64,000 bases of DNA from Anaerolineales bacterium (lineage in GTDB: Bacteria; Chloroflexota; Anaerolineae; 4572-78; J111). Positions 7,829 through 16,911 of the stretch are shown here, piece after piece; the first letter of the stretch is position 1; each line of letters opens with the position of its first letter. The notes under the pieces were generated by a model that had not been told where the DNA came from, made no database searches, and saw only the letters and a list, made by a program, of their open reading frames with translations. A program made the translations under genes and the position numbers. The stretch covers positions 1,080,761 through 1,144,760 of the forward strand of contig JABTUW010000004.1 in assembly GCA_015075185.1 (NCBI GenBank), in the 5' to 3' direction.

Positions 7829-9085
7829 CTAATCGCTATTATAACTGTCGGCTCGTTCAGAAACGCCGGCCTGCCAGACGCGACCGGGCCGCCAGGGGAA
7901 CCATTTTTGCCCTTCGTGGCTGGCGCTCAAAATGTAGACTCCCTCGGCCTTTTGACTTTCGCCGTAGATATTGTAGACATAGGCGACGCCGTCGGCAGGC
8001 TCACCCGGATGCACGTTTATCAGCAAACGCCCCTCCTGAGTCCAGCGGGGCATATCGGTGTCTAACTGTGGGTCCGGGGGCTTCAGATAGGTAATTGACT
8101 TTTCGGCCAGGTTGAGCAGACCGACAGCCCGGCAAGGCTGGCAATATCTATGCTGTTTGAAACCGATGACAAAGGCAATATATTTTCCATCCGGTGACCA
8201 AACCACCCCCCCAATCGGCCCCATTTCATCGGTGTCTTGCAGCCAGATGTCGGTATGGGCGCCGGCCGTCCCAATGGTGTACAATCTAATCCGCTCGGTC
8301 ATGGCAATTTGGCTGCCGTCCGGTGAGATGCTGGCGCTCACGGGTGGGGTCAGCAGGCTTGCCTTAACTTTCTGAAAAGCAGGCATATCTTCGACGTACT
8401 GGCGACTGGCTGCCGCGCCAGGGGTGGGCGTTCCGGGCGGCACGGTTGGCATCGGCGTGACGGTCGGTGGTAGAGACAGGGTGGGGCTGGGAGCGGCTGC
8501 TGCCACGGAACCGAAGGAAGCCGGCTGGGCCAGGGCAGAGGCGGTAGTCACTACCGGAATAGTATTGGTAACATTGAGCGCGGTCACCAGCGCATTAAAG
8601 ACCCAGGCAAAGCGGCCATCGGGCAGAGCCACCAGCCACCAGGTCGAAGTACCGTCGCGCCCAACAATCTCGGCGTTGGCGCCCGCCGGCAATACCCCTA
8701 CCAGGGAATTATCAATCCCAGGGCCGCTGTACAGGTCAACCGGATTTTGGTTGGTCACAACCAGCGGTATACCTCCAGGTGGAGCGGGTGGCGGTGCGGG
8801 TGACCCCTGGAGTTGAAGCGCCTCGACCTGGGCTAACAGCGCATCTACTTGGGCCAGCAAAGAGTCAACCTCGGCGGGTGATGAGGTCGTCACGCCAGGC
8901 GCGTTAGGCGTGGACACTATAACCAGTTCCCGCGCCACACCCAGCCCAACCAGATTAATCGCAACACAGACAACACAAAACAACAGGGTAACGGTTAGCA
9001 CGGCCAGGCTCACGAGTAAGCCAATTTGTGCGCCGCAGCCGCCAATGACCAGCTTGCCGAAACTACTTTGCCACCAGGGACGCAT
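7829..9085 (-). CDS. Membrane-anchored SH3b plus TolB/PD40-like propeller protein, paralogue 2
   Basis: A 418-residue paralogue of the gene at 6477 with the same order: short basic N-terminus, hydrophobic anchor with GGCGAQIGL, Pro-rich linker, bacterial SH3 domain (PVDLYSGPGIDNSLVG, WWLVALPDG), then propeller blades with SISPDGSQIA and VWSPDGKYIA. Both end with a KWFPW.PG..WQ.G signature. I chose the ATG at 9085 because it aligns with the paralogue start (MRPWWQ versus MHPFWQ) and overlaps the upstream stop as TAATG, a sign of translational coupling to the gene at 9085-10329. Function unknown; a duplicated surface protein. Confidence 0.8.
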   Translation of the reverse strand: MRPWWQSSFGKLVIGGCGAQIGLLVSLAVLTVTLLFCVVCVAINLVGLGVARELVIVSTPNAPGVTTSSPAEVDSLLAQVDALLAQVEALQLQGSPAPPPAPPGGIPLVVTNQNPVDLYSGPGIDNSLVGVLPAGANAEIVGRDGTSTWWLVALPDGRFAWVFNALVTALNVTNTIPVVTTASALAQPASFGSVAAAAPSPTLSLPPTVTPMPTVPPGTPTPGAAASRQYVEDMPAFQKVKASLLTPPVSASISPDGSQIAMTERIRLYTIGTAGAHTDIWLQDTDEMGPIGGVVWSPDGKYIAFVIGFKQHRYCQPCRAVGLLNLAEKSITYLKPPDPQLDTDMPRWTQEGRLLINVHPGEPADGVAYVYNIYGESQKAEGVYILSASHEGQKWFPWRPGRVWQAGVSERADSYNSD

Positions 9086-10329
9086 TATTCCCACCAATCT
9101 CGCTTCGAGCGGGCATCCAGGAATTTGCCGTTGTCACGGATGGCGATGATGAGTTCGTCGCCGGCAACACCAACCGGAGTATCCAGAGTTAAACCGGGTA
9201 GCTCGCTGCCCTTGCTTTCGCGGAACAGCGCAACCAAATTGGGGTCAGTATGTAAGCCCACGTAATGAACCGTGTAGCCCTTGACCACGCTGCCTGCCCG
9301 GTTGTATAAGAAGGTCAGGCTATCCTCCGAGGAGTAGAGCACGACCGCGTAGTAGTTGCCCCCATAAATATCACCCTCTTTGGGCGGGATAAAAACAGGC
9401 TCGCCCGGTGTGGTTTTTAGCCCCAGCAAGACCAGATGATCCTCTTGAAGCAACTTACCCTTGCAGTTGCAGCCCCAATCCCAATCGTGAACCGTGTAGG
9501 CCCGCACGAAATCGGGTTTAAAAAGCTTTGAGAAATTAGGCGCATTGGGGTCTACGCCGGAACCTGGCAGGTCCTGTAAGGAGAGATCCACCTCGATGGG
9601 CTGCGGGTCGCGCAGCTTAAGATTGAGGTCGCCGTGTTCTTCGGGCGGACGGCTTTCACGTTCACCTTCAATGGGAATTAACTCATACGAGTTTGACGAG
9701 GTTGCCGGGGGCACAAATTCGGCTGCTGCTTCTTGTTGAGAGGCGGCAGCTACGGCGGCAGGGGTAGCCGGCGGCGCGGCAGTCACGGCTGGCGCGGCGG
9801 TCGCAGTTGATGCAACAGGATTGGCTATTTGCGGAGTCGGGGCATTCGCTTCCGGCTGGGGAACATCTATCGCCACTGCGGTTGGCACGCCGGCAGATAA
9901 AACGATAGGTGTGGCCGCTGGCGGCAGCCCTGGGGCAGAGGCAACCTCTGCCGGCGCTCCCGCCACCTGGGTTGCCAGGGCAGACAAGGTGGCTACCTGT
10001 TCTTCCAGAGGGGACGCGGTTGGAAGGGGTGTGGCCGTACTGGCGGGGGTTAACACCGGGGTTTGGGTCGGAATTGAGACCAGCATGTCGGTTGGTATCA
10101 ACGCCGGGGCCAATGATGATCCCGTCCCCGACCGGCTGATCGAGACTTCAAGCCCCGATAATTCCCAGCCCAGATAAACATTTAACGTCGCCGATGCGGC
10201 CAGCAGGAGAAGCAGAACCAGGGAGAGAATCGTCAAGAAGCTTAACGAAGCTCCCCAAAAAAACCATAACAAACACCCGCCCAACCTGCCTTCCGCACCC
10301 GCTGACTCGGCTTCAGCTTGGTTTACCAT
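9085..10329 (-). CDS. Anchored protein with Chloroflexota-type DWDWGCNC C-terminal domain, paralogue 1
   Basis: A 414-residue protein: cytoplasmic N-terminus, one membrane segment (about 32-55), an Ala/Pro/Thr-rich spacer of about 150 residues, then a C-terminal domain of about 190 residues. The domain has the motifs AYTVHDWDWGCNCKG, GYTVHYVGLHTDPNL and a terminal DARSKRDWWE. I recall similar domains in other Anaerolineae-type proteins but know no function or fold. The two Cys in GCNC are kept in the paralogue at 11621. The start ATG at 10329 is set by AAAGGAGAGG just upstream. It is coupled to the following propeller gene by a TAATG overlap, so the two may act as a pair. Confidence 0.75.
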   Translation of the reverse strand: MVNQAEAESAGAEGRLGGCLLWFFWGASLSFLTILSLVLLLLLAASATLNVYLGWELSGLEVSISRSGTGSSLAPALIPTDMLVSIPTQTPVLTPASTATPLPTASPLEEQVATLSALATQVAGAPAEVASAPGLPPAATPIVLSAGVPTAVAIDVPQPEANAPTPQIANPVASTATAAPAVTAAPPATPAAVAAASQQEAAAEFVPPATSSNSYELIPIEGERESRPPEEHGDLNLKLRDPQPIEVDLSLQDLPGSGVDPNAPNFSKLFKPDFVRAYTVHDWDWGCNCKGKLLQEDHLVLLGLKTTPGEPVFIPPKEGDIYGGNYYAVVLYSSEDSLTFLYNRAGSVVKGYTVHYVGLHTDPNLVALFRESKGSELPGLTLDTPVGVAGDELIIAIRDNGKFLDARSKRDWWE

Positions 10330-10369
10330 GACCCTCTCCTTTGAGGTAGTACACCTCAATCACTTAGTT

Positions 10370-11512
10370 TTAACAGCGTGACCAGCCGCCCTGGCCATCC
10401 AGACAAAGCTGGACTGTTTGATCATCGAGGCTGAACGTAATCTTTTCGACATAGTCACCCTTTTCCACTACTGTGAAAAAAGTGACCGAACTGGTCGTGC
10501 CGGGGGGCGGCCCGGAACCTTCGTAACCGTAATAACACGCCTTAACCGATTTACCTTTGGCAGTGGTAAAACTGATCGGCCAGGCATCGGGCGCTTTGGT
10601 CTCGGAGTTATTGGTCAGCAGCAGTTCTACATTGAAACCGCGATAATTGGGCCTGGTGTCGTCAAAATCACCCGTTTCCCAGGCTTTACACGGGTCACCT
10701 CGGTCCCAGCCCCACGGTTCTTCATAGCGGTGCTGGTTGCCAATTTTTAGCACATAGAGACCATCGTCGCGGGCAGGCTGATTTGCTGAAGTGTCCGCTG
10801 TTCCCTGGCCAGGCACGGCGCCTTTCTCATTCCCATAATCCAGTTGAGTAATAAGCCAGTGGCCGTTCAATTTCGCCAGGGTATAAATACCCTGATCCCG
10901 ATAGAGCGTGCCATCTATGACTACCCCGCGGTGCGTACCCATCGCCCGATTACCGTCTACCTGGATCGCCAAATCTACCAGAGTTAAAGAGGAAGGCCCA
11001 ACCGAAAAGAAGGCCAGGTAGCGCCGCTCGATGTTAGCCCAACCCTGCCAGGTGGTATCATCGCCGGGATCATCTGGTGTGCCGTTGTGGTCTATGATAA
11101 CCGCATCCGGGGCATACAGCGACTTCAAAAGGACCAAGTCTTGGGCGACTGTAGCGTTGACTTCATTGAGGATGACAGCCCTGATTTGTTCGGGGTCGGC
11201 GGGCGGGTTCGGGGGAGCGGGGGTAAAAGGGAGGGGGGTCAAAAGAGGCGTTGGAACGGGGGCCTGGCTCTGGCCCGCTTGATTGGCTATCTGGGTCGCA
11301 GCCACAGCGGCGTCAATCGTCGCCTGCATATTAACGGCAGCCTGCTGGGTGGCAACTATACCTGCGGCGACGGTAGCTTCGACATTAACCGATTGCCCCA
11401 ACCCGCACACAGCCGATGTTGCCGGTGAAATGAGAATGGCGACAGCCACCACCACACTAGGAAACAGATTTCGACGATTTTGATCGGCCATACCCCCGCT
11501 GGGCCTTAACAT
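10370..11512 (-). CDS. Secreted NTF2/SnoaL-like domain protein
   Basis: A 380-residue exported protein. The N-terminus is signal-like (LFPSVVVAVAILISPATSA). An Ala/Thr/Pro-rich region follows, then an NTF2/SnoaL-like fold at about 108-225 (DLVLLKSLYAPDAVIIDHNG, YLAFFSVGPSSLTL, GHWLITQLDYG). The last 140 residues form a Cys-containing domain resembling a ligand-binding or immunoglobulin-like module (RGFNVELLLTNNSETKAPDAWP), typical of DUF4352-like surface proteins. It lies between the two DWDWGCNC genes on the same strand. A second ATG at 11491 would give a cleaner signal peptide; neither start has a clear SD. No enzyme function is assigned. Confidence 0.65.
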   Translation of the reverse strand: MLRPSGGMADQNRRNLFPSVVVAVAILISPATSAVCGLGQSVNVEATVAAGIVATQQAAVNMQATIDAAVAATQIANQAGQSQAPVPTPLLTPLPFTPAPPNPPADPEQIRAVILNEVNATVAQDLVLLKSLYAPDAVIIDHNGTPDDPGDDTTWQGWANIERRYLAFFSVGPSSLTLVDLAIQVDGNRAMGTHRGVVIDGTLYRDQGIYTLAKLNGHWLITQLDYGNEKGAVPGQGTADTSANQPARDDGLYVLKIGNQHRYEEPWGWDRGDPCKAWETGDFDDTRPNYRGFNVELLLTNNSETKAPDAWPISFTTAKGKSVKACYYGYEGSGPPPGTTSSVTFFTVVEKGDYVEKITFSLDDQTVQLCLDGQGGWSRC

Positions 11513-11620
11513 TTTTAATAGTGTTAAAGCTCTTACATAATATCATATTTTTTTAACATAATCAAGGGGTAAAAATTTTTTGACCGGGGCAAAGGATCAG
11601 AGAGGTGTTAAAACGGCAAA

Positions 11621-12835
11621 TTATTCCCACCAATCTCGCCGGGAACGCGCATCCAGAAAGGTGCCGTTATCACGAACAGCCACAATCAGCTCGGCGGCGG
11701 CAGTCCCAACCGGCGTATCAAGGGTTAAACCGGGTAATTCGCCCCCCTGACTCCGGCGGAACAGAGCGACCAGATTGGGGTCGGTGTGCAGGCCAAGATA
11801 ATGTATTGTGTAACCTCTGGCCACACTGCCGGCCCTGGTATAGGCAAAAGTCAGGCTGTCCTCCGAGGCGTAGAGCAGGGTGGCGTAATATTTGTCGGCA
11901 TAAACATTTTGCTTTCGAGGTGGAATAAAGACAGGCGCGCCCGGCGTGGTGCGAATTCCCACCAACACGCCATGCTCCGCTTGGAGCAGCTTGCCCCGGC
12001 AGTTGCAGCCCCAGTCCCAATCATGAACGGCGTAGGCCCGGACAAAATCAGGGTTGAAGATGGCCGCCAGATTGGGCGCATCCGGGTCCAAACCCGAACC
12101 ATTAATATCTACCAGAGTCAGGTCTGCGGCAATAGGTTGGGGGTCTCGCAGTTTCAGGTTAAGGTCGCCGTGATCTGCCGCCGGCCGGCTTTCGCGCGGC
12201 CCTTCCAGGGGGATAAGCTGATACGAATTTGCCGGGCTTACCGGGGGAATAAGTTCCTGAGGAGCGGCAGAAACCTGGGCCGGTCGGACGGGCGGCGTGA
12301 CTGTAGCCACGGGTACAGAAAGATTAACCAACTGACGCGAAAGAGACCTGGCTAGCTCTTGAGGAGGAATGCCGGCAACAGCCTGGCGCAGGGTGAGAAG
12401 CGCTGCGCCAGGGAGAGCTTTGCGCAGCGGCAGAATCATTATTGAGTCCTGTAACCTTGTTCCGATGGCCTTCCCGGTCGGGAGACCCATGGTGTCTACA
12501 TCCTCCTTCGACGGCGAGATAGTAGGCAGGGGGACGGGCGCACTGCTGAGCGCCAGGATGGGGGTCTCGGTTGGCGTTAAGACCTGGAACTGAACGGGCA
12601 TGAGCTGCGGGGGAGCATCCTGTATAGAGTCTGGCTGGCTAAGCGGGGCCTCAAATCCCAGCGAGGGCCAGCCCTGATAAATATTGAGCGTGACCATAGC
12701 AGCAGCCAGGGGGATTAACCATACCAGGCAGAGGGTCACGGCAAAACTTATAGCCACACCCCTCATGAACCTCAACTGGCCCCCACTTAATTTATCTACC
12801 GAGCCGGACGCAGCGGCTTCGGATTCGTCTGTCAT
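11621..12835 (-). CDS. Anchored protein with Chloroflexota-type DWDWGCNC C-terminal domain, paralogue 2
   Basis: A 404-residue paralogue of the gene at 9085. It has a membrane segment near residues 25-50, a Pro/Thr-rich spacer, and the same C-terminal domain with AYAVHDWDWGCNCRG, GYTIHYLGLHTDPNL and the closing DARSRRDWWE. The reading frame is open well upstream, but the ATG at 12835 has GGGAGGG before it and matches the paralogue, so the longer version is rejected. Palindrome A2 starts 14 nt upstream of this ATG. The near-identical C-terminal end in both copies suggests a fixed structural or enzymatic role; none is known to me. Confidence 0.75.
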   Translation of the reverse strand: MTDESEAAASGSVDKLSGGQLRFMRGVAISFAVTLCLVWLIPLAAAMVTLNIYQGWPSLGFEAPLSQPDSIQDAPPQLMPVQFQVLTPTETPILALSSAPVPLPTISPSKEDVDTMGLPTGKAIGTRLQDSIMILPLRKALPGAALLTLRQAVAGIPPQELARSLSRQLVNLSVPVATVTPPVRPAQVSAAPQELIPPVSPANSYQLIPLEGPRESRPAADHGDLNLKLRDPQPIAADLTLVDINGSGLDPDAPNLAAIFNPDFVRAYAVHDWDWGCNCRGKLLQAEHGVLVGIRTTPGAPVFIPPRKQNVYADKYYATLLYASEDSLTFAYTRAGSVARGYTIHYLGLHTDPNLVALFRRSQGGELPGLTLDTPVGTAAAELIVAVRDNGTFLDARSRRDWWE

Positions 12836-12849
12836 AACCCTCCCTCTAA

Positions 12850-12882
12850 AGACCCTAAAGGTCTTTAAGACCTTTAGGGTCT
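12850..12882. repeat. Palindrome family A, copy A2
   Basis: Same 15-nt perfect arms as A1, with a 3-nt centre TTA. It lies 14 nt upstream of the ATG at 12835, directly abutting that gene's ribosome binding site. Confidence 0.85.
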
Positions 12883-12911
12883 GGGGTCTACTCAGGACAA
12901 GTTTCGGATTG

Positions 12912-14000
12912 TCACCCCATAGCCCATTCCATCGGCGCAGGTGGGGTAAAACTGGAATGGATCGCCGCTGGCTGGCCGCTTTGGATAGATTGGGTAACAG
13001 CGTTGAGAATTTCGACCACATGCGCCGCCTGCTCGCCGGTAGCCCGGTGAGGGCGACCCTTGGCGATGGCCTGGGCCATGTCCAGCACCGCCCGGCCCCA
13101 CTCGACCTTGCGGCTGCCCTGATAGCCCGGCCTGACCAGGGGGACTGCCTGGAAGGGCTGGTCGAATTCAGCCACCTCGACGGGAACATTGAAGTCATGC
13201 CAGCTTTTCAGGTACAGCGCGCCCAGGTCCCCCTGAAATTCGACGCCATCCTGCTTGCTGCTGTGACGCGAGACATAAAAGTCGGTGGTCAGCCGGACCA
13301 GCGGCCCGTTTTCCAGCTCGATCAGCGAGACAATAAAATCCGGGGTTTCGATATGGAAGGGAACGCCTTCCCGCGTTACCCGGTCAGGGTGGAGGATGGC
13401 GCCGTAGGCCCAAACTTTGCGGGCCGGGCCAAAAATAGCTGTCAGCAGAGTCAAAGGGTAGACGCCGACATCAAACAAGGCGCCTACCTGATAAAATGGG
13501 CCGGGCGCGGGATGCCAGGCCTCGATCCGGCCCCAATTGACTTCGGCATAGACCAGCCGGATTTGACCCAGCCGCCCCTCGCGGATGATCTTCCAGGCCG
13601 TTTGCTGAGCCTCACCCATAAAAGTAAAAGGCGAGCAGCCCAGGCGCAGTCCTTTTTGCTGGGCAAGTTCGACCAGCGCTCGTGCGTCCTCATAGGTCAG
13701 CGTCATGGGCTTTTCACTGTGGACATGCTTGCCCGCCTCCAGGCAGCGGGTCGTCGTTTCATTGTGGGCGTGGTGAATGGTCAAATTGACGACCAGCTCC
13801 ACCTTTTCGTCGGCCAGCATCGCCTCCATGGAGGGATAGGTGTGACAGCCAAACTGGGCCGCCAGGGCCTCGGCCCGGCTGGTATCCACATCGGCCACGC
13901 CGACCAGTTCAATTTCAGGATAGGAGGATAGATTTTCGGCGTAGGGCGTGGCTATGTTGCCGCAGCCGAGAATAGCAACGCCTAGTTTCTTTTGAGACAT
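12912..14000 (-). CDS. Gfo/Idh/MocA-family oxidoreductase
   Basis: A 362-residue NAD(P)-dependent sugar or inositol dehydrogenase. The N-terminal Rossmann fold begins VAILGCGNIATPY with a GxGxxA-type loop at 11-16. The family EKP motif is at 96-98 (HVHSEKPMTL). The C-terminal alpha/beta domain carries the substrate site (GALFDVGVYPLTLL). CAGGAG lies upstream of the ATG at 14000. It follows a ThuA gene (14674) with 29 nt between; the ThuA-Gfo/Idh pairing recurs at 15788-17637 and is common in sugar-catabolic loci. Substrate unknown, probably a glycoside-derived keto sugar or polyol. Confidence 0.88.
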   Translation of the reverse strand: MSQKKLGVAILGCGNIATPYAENLSSYPEIELVGVADVDTSRAEALAAQFGCHTYPSMEAMLADEKVELVVNLTIHHAHNETTTRCLEAGKHVHSEKPMTLTYEDARALVELAQQKGLRLGCSPFTFMGEAQQTAWKIIREGRLGQIRLVYAEVNWGRIEAWHPAPGPFYQVGALFDVGVYPLTLLTAIFGPARKVWAYGAILHPDRVTREGVPFHIETPDFIVSLIELENGPLVRLTTDFYVSRHSSKQDGVEFQGDLGALYLKSWHDFNVPVEVAEFDQPFQAVPLVRPGYQGSRKVEWGRAVLDMAQAIAKGRPHRATGEQAAHVVEILNAVTQSIQSGQPAAIHSSFTPPAPMEWAMG

Positions 14001-14029
14001 AGTTTGAGTAGCTCCTGTTTATTTGTTTA

Positions 14030-14674
14030 TTAGTGGCTGGCCCAGAGCATGCCCCGTTTCTGAATTTCCAGCACTTCGGGCACGTTAAAATCGCTGGCGA
14101 CGTGACCCAGGGAGGAGTAAAAGACCCGTCCCTGACCCCACTTGCGCTTCCAGACTACCGGCATCACGCAGCCGTCAACCCAGGGGGCGCTGACAGGGTG
14201 GAAGGTCGTCGTGGCCAACACTTCGTTAGAGGGGTCAACGTGCAGATAATATTGTTCCGATTTGACCTTAAAATCGGCCAGGCCGACGGTAATTGGGTCG
14301 GCATGGTTAATGATCGTGACGGTGTACTCGATGATATTGTCCGGATGGGCCACCCACTGCCCGCCGACCATCCACTGATAGGCCGGGTTATTGCGGAACG
14401 AGTCGGCCATCCCACCGTGCCAGCCGGCTATACCGACGCCCTCCTTGACCGCATTGAGCAAACCGTTTTCCTGCTCAGGGGTGATGATCCCCATGCTCCA
14501 GATTGGCACAATCAGGCTGAGCGCCTGCATTTTGGCGCGGTCGGTGTAAACGTCCAGGGTATCAACCACCTCAACGGTAAAACCGGCCTCCTGCAACATG
14601 GGGGCAAAGAGTTCAGCACACTGCTGGGGTTCGTGGCCGGCCCAGCCGCCCCAGACAATCAAGGCTTTTTTCAC
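14030..14674 (-). CDS. ThuA-like domain protein, copy 1
   Basis: A 214-residue ThuA family protein with a glutamine-amidotransferase-like fold: KKALIVWGGWAGHEPQQCA at the start, VGIAGWHGGMADSF in the middle, GRVFYSSLGHVASDF near the end. ThuA proteins are linked genetically to disaccharide and sugar catabolism, but their reaction is not settled. Start is GTG at 14674 with AAAGGAA upstream. It lies between the aldo/keto reductase (14758) and the Gfo/Idh gene (12912), and probably shares a transcript with both. A second, divergent copy is at 16912. Confidence 0.85.
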   Translation of the reverse strand: MKKALIVWGGWAGHEPQQCAELFAPMLQEAGFTVEVVDTLDVYTDRAKMQALSLIVPIWSMGIITPEQENGLLNAVKEGVGIAGWHGGMADSFRNNPAYQWMVGGQWVAHPDNIIEYTVTIINHADPITVGLADFKVKSEQYYLHVDPSNEVLATTTFHPVSAPWVDGCVMPVVWKRKWGQGRVFYSSLGHVASDFNVPEVLEIQKRGMLWASH

Positions 14675-14757
14675 CTGTGTTCCTTTCTACTACAACACTC
14701 AGGTCAATCGCCGGTAGATGAAGCCCATACGTGACTCGTGTTCAGATTTTTCACGCC

Positions 14758-15738
14758 CTACGCGCTCTGAACGCTGTCACTTTTCAATTCCAACCAGGCC
14801 ATTTCCTCCGGCGACAGCCTGACGGCGCTGGCTACAAGGTTGCTTCGGAATTCGGTCCCGCTCTGGCAACCGACCAGGGCAAAGATATTCAGTGGCTGGC
14901 TCAACACATAGGCCAGGGCGATTTGGGGCAGGGTCAAGCCTTTTTCTTCAGCCAGGTGGCGCGCCCGGTCCAAGCGTTTGAAGTTATCTTCATAACCATA
15001 CGCCTGGACACACAACTTATCCAGGTAGCTGTCAAAGGAGTCGAGGTTATCGCGGCTAAAGCGGCCGGAGAAAAAGCCGCCGGCCAAACTCGACCAGGTG
15101 AAGAGGGGTATCTGGTTTTGCCGGTACCACTGCCGTGCGGCCTGGCCCGACGGCCCGCTGATGCTGATACAATCAGGCCACGGCTCCTGAACCTGCTCGG
15201 CCAGACTGAAATTAGGACTGCTGGCGGCAAAAGGGGTCAGGCCGTGGCTGGCGGCGTATTCATTCGCGGCCTGGATGCGCTCGTGGCTCCAGTTGGAGCC
15301 GCCAAAGGCGCGAATTCGCCCGGCGGCCAGGTGCTCGTTCAACACTTCGACAATCGGCCCGACCGGCACACCGGGGTCATCACGGTGCAGCAGGTACAGG
15401 TCAATGAAATCAACTTTAAACCGAGCCAGCGAATCGTAGAGATCGGAGGTGATATCAAAAGGCATCACCCGCCGGCGATCCTGGTTGTGGTGAGCGCCTT
15501 TGCCAATGATGACCACCCGGTCGCGCAGCCCGCGCTTGTTGACCCAGCGCCCGACTGTGCGCTCGCAGTCACCCTGACCATAATCGTGGGCGGTGTCAAA
15601 GGTGGTACAGCCTAGTTCAAAAACTTCATCCAGCAGGGCAAAACTCCGGTCTAGCTCTCCTGAGTTGACCATGACCGTGCCTTGAACCAGGCGGGAGATA
15701 GGTTTGTCAATGCCGGAAATATGTCCGTATTCCATCAT
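14758..15738 (-). CDS. Aldo/keto reductase
   Basis: A 326-residue NADPH-dependent TIM-barrel reductase of the AKR superfamily. Catalytic-type residues are visible: Asp and Tyr in FDTAHDYGQGD, Lys in VVIIGKGAHH, and the His in YLLHRDD. GGSNWSHERI is the family GxSN motif, and the coenzyme site is near LVGCQSGTEF. It is probably the third enzyme of a sugar-oxidation set with the neighbouring Gfo/Idh and ThuA genes. Two adjacent ATG codons (15738 and 15735) are possible starts; the AAGGT upstream is weak. Repeat I abuts the start. Confidence 0.88.
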   Translation of the reverse strand: MMEYGHISGIDKPISRLVQGTVMVNSGELDRSFALLDEVFELGCTTFDTAHDYGQGDCERTVGRWVNKRGLRDRVVIIGKGAHHNQDRRRVMPFDITSDLYDSLARFKVDFIDLYLLHRDDPGVPVGPIVEVLNEHLAAGRIRAFGGSNWSHERIQAANEYAASHGLTPFAASSPNFSLAEQVQEPWPDCISISGPSGQAARQWYRQNQIPLFTWSSLAGGFFSGRFSRDNLDSFDSYLDKLCVQAYGYEDNFKRLDRARHLAEEKGLTLPQIALAYVLSQPLNIFALVGCQSGTEFRSNLVASAVRLSPEEMAWLELKSDSVQSA

Positions 15739-15743
15739 AAACC

Positions 15744-15784
15744 TTACGTTGCTGATACGTGAATTTTTTACGCATCACGCATCA
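15744..15784. repeat. Short iterated element, family I
   Basis: Left part TTACGTTGCTGATACGTGAA and right part TTACGCATCACGCATCA form an imperfect palindrome of CGCATCA-type units. It fills the gap between the Gfo/Idh stop and the aldo/keto reductase start. A related but poorer element lies at about 14727-14757. Confidence 0.4.
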
Positions 15785-15787
15785 CCT

Positions 15788-16774
15788 TCACTCCTCCGTT
15801 GGATACTTCAAGCCCCAGGGCGCACGAATTTGATCCATTGTTTTCATAATAGCCAGGGTTTCATCCAGGGGCATGATCTCGCTTTCCAGCTTCCCTGCCC
15901 GCAGGCAATTCATCACCTCCACTGCCTGGTAGTTGTAGCCATTCCCTTCCATGGGCGCGTCAATAACTTCATCGCCCTGCTCTGGCCGTGACAGCGTGAG
16001 CCGCAGCGGGCAGTAAATGGGTGCGTGGACTCGAATCCGCCCCTCGGCGCCCATAATCATCGCCTCGGATGGGATATCGATTCTGACCGCCGTAGCCAGA
16101 ACTGCCAGTTGTCCCTGGCTGTATCTCAGCAGCATCGCCGACTGCTCGTCCACCCCGGTGGACCCCAGGTGAGCCAGGCTGGTAACTTGGACCGGCGTAC
16201 CCAAGATCATCGAGGCAAAAGAGACAGGGTAGATGCCGACATCGAGCAGGGCGCCGCCGCCCAGGGCCGGATCAAACAGGCGATGGTTGGGGTCAAACTC
16301 GGCCCGAAACCCCAGGTCGGCCATGAGCATGCGGATTTCGCCAACGGCGCCGTCGGCGATCAACTGCCGCACTTTGATGACGGCCGGCAAGAAGCGCGTC
16401 CACATGGCTTCCATCAAAAATAAGCCTTTTTGCCGGGCCAGGTTAATCATCGCCTCAGCCTCGGCGGCATTAATAGCGAAGGGTTTTTCGCACAGAACCG
16501 GCTTGCCGGCGTTCAAACAGAGCAGGGTGTTAGCTTTATGCAATGAATGGGGCGTGGAAACATAAATCACATCTACTTCAGGATCGCTTGCCAGCGCCTC
16601 GTAGCTGGTATGCCGCCGCGGCACGTCAAAAGTGTCGCCAAATTGATCCGCCGTCGCATGAATCCGCGAGCCAACCGCCGCCAGTTCAGCACCGGGTGCG
16701 GCTTTCAATCCAATGGCAAATTTGCGGGCAATCGTTCCCGTACCCAGAATACCCCAACGAATCTTGTCGCCCAT
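15788..16774 (-). CDS. Gfo/Idh/MocA-family oxidoreductase, second copy
   Basis: A 328-residue NAD(P)-dependent dehydrogenase with the Rossmann loop WGILGTGTIARKFA near residues 8-20 and the EKP motif in KPVLCEKPFAINA. The C-terminal half has GGGALLDVGIYPVSFA, as in trans-dihydrodiol/glucose-fructose oxidoreductase-like members. GAGGGAATT precedes the ATG at 16774. It sits between the aldo/keto reductase and the second ThuA gene on one strand, repeating the pairing seen at 12912-14674. Repeat C2 is in its leader. Confidence 0.88.
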   Translation of the reverse strand: MGDKIRWGILGTGTIARKFAIGLKAAPGAELAAVGSRIHATADQFGDTFDVPRRHTSYEALASDPEVDVIYVSTPHSLHKANTLLCLNAGKPVLCEKPFAINAAEAEAMINLARQKGLFLMEAMWTRFLPAVIKVRQLIADGAVGEIRMLMADLGFRAEFDPNHRLFDPALGGGALLDVGIYPVSFASMILGTPVQVTSLAHLGSTGVDEQSAMLLRYSQGQLAVLATAVRIDIPSEAMIMGAEGRIRVHAPIYCPLRLTLSRPEQGDEVIDAPMEGNGYNYQAVEVMNCLRAGKLESEIMPLDETLAIMKTMDQIRAPWGLKYPTEE

Positions 16775-16824
16775 AATTCCCTCAATTTTTTATAGGATTT
16801 GATCGTCAGACTCGATAATATAAT

Positions 16825-16881
16825 CTGGAAGGTTGGAAGGCTGGAGCCATTTTTTCCAATCTTCCAGTTTTCCAACCTTCC
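16825..16881. repeat. Iterated palindromic element, family C (C2)
   Basis: CTGGAAGGTTGGAAGGCTGG (16825-16844) is answered by TCCAATCTTCCAG and TCCAACCTTCC (16855-16881). It lies 50 nt upstream of the ATG at 16774 and downstream of the ThuA stop at 16912. Confidence 0.7.
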
Positions 16882-16911
16882 CAAATCACCAATTTTGACT
16901 TTCAAAATGCG

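Noticed and set aside
12836..13198. N-terminal extension of the gene at 11621
   Set aside because: The extra codons run through palindrome A2 and antisense to the Gfo/Idh gene; a good SD and the paralogue both support the ATG at 12835.
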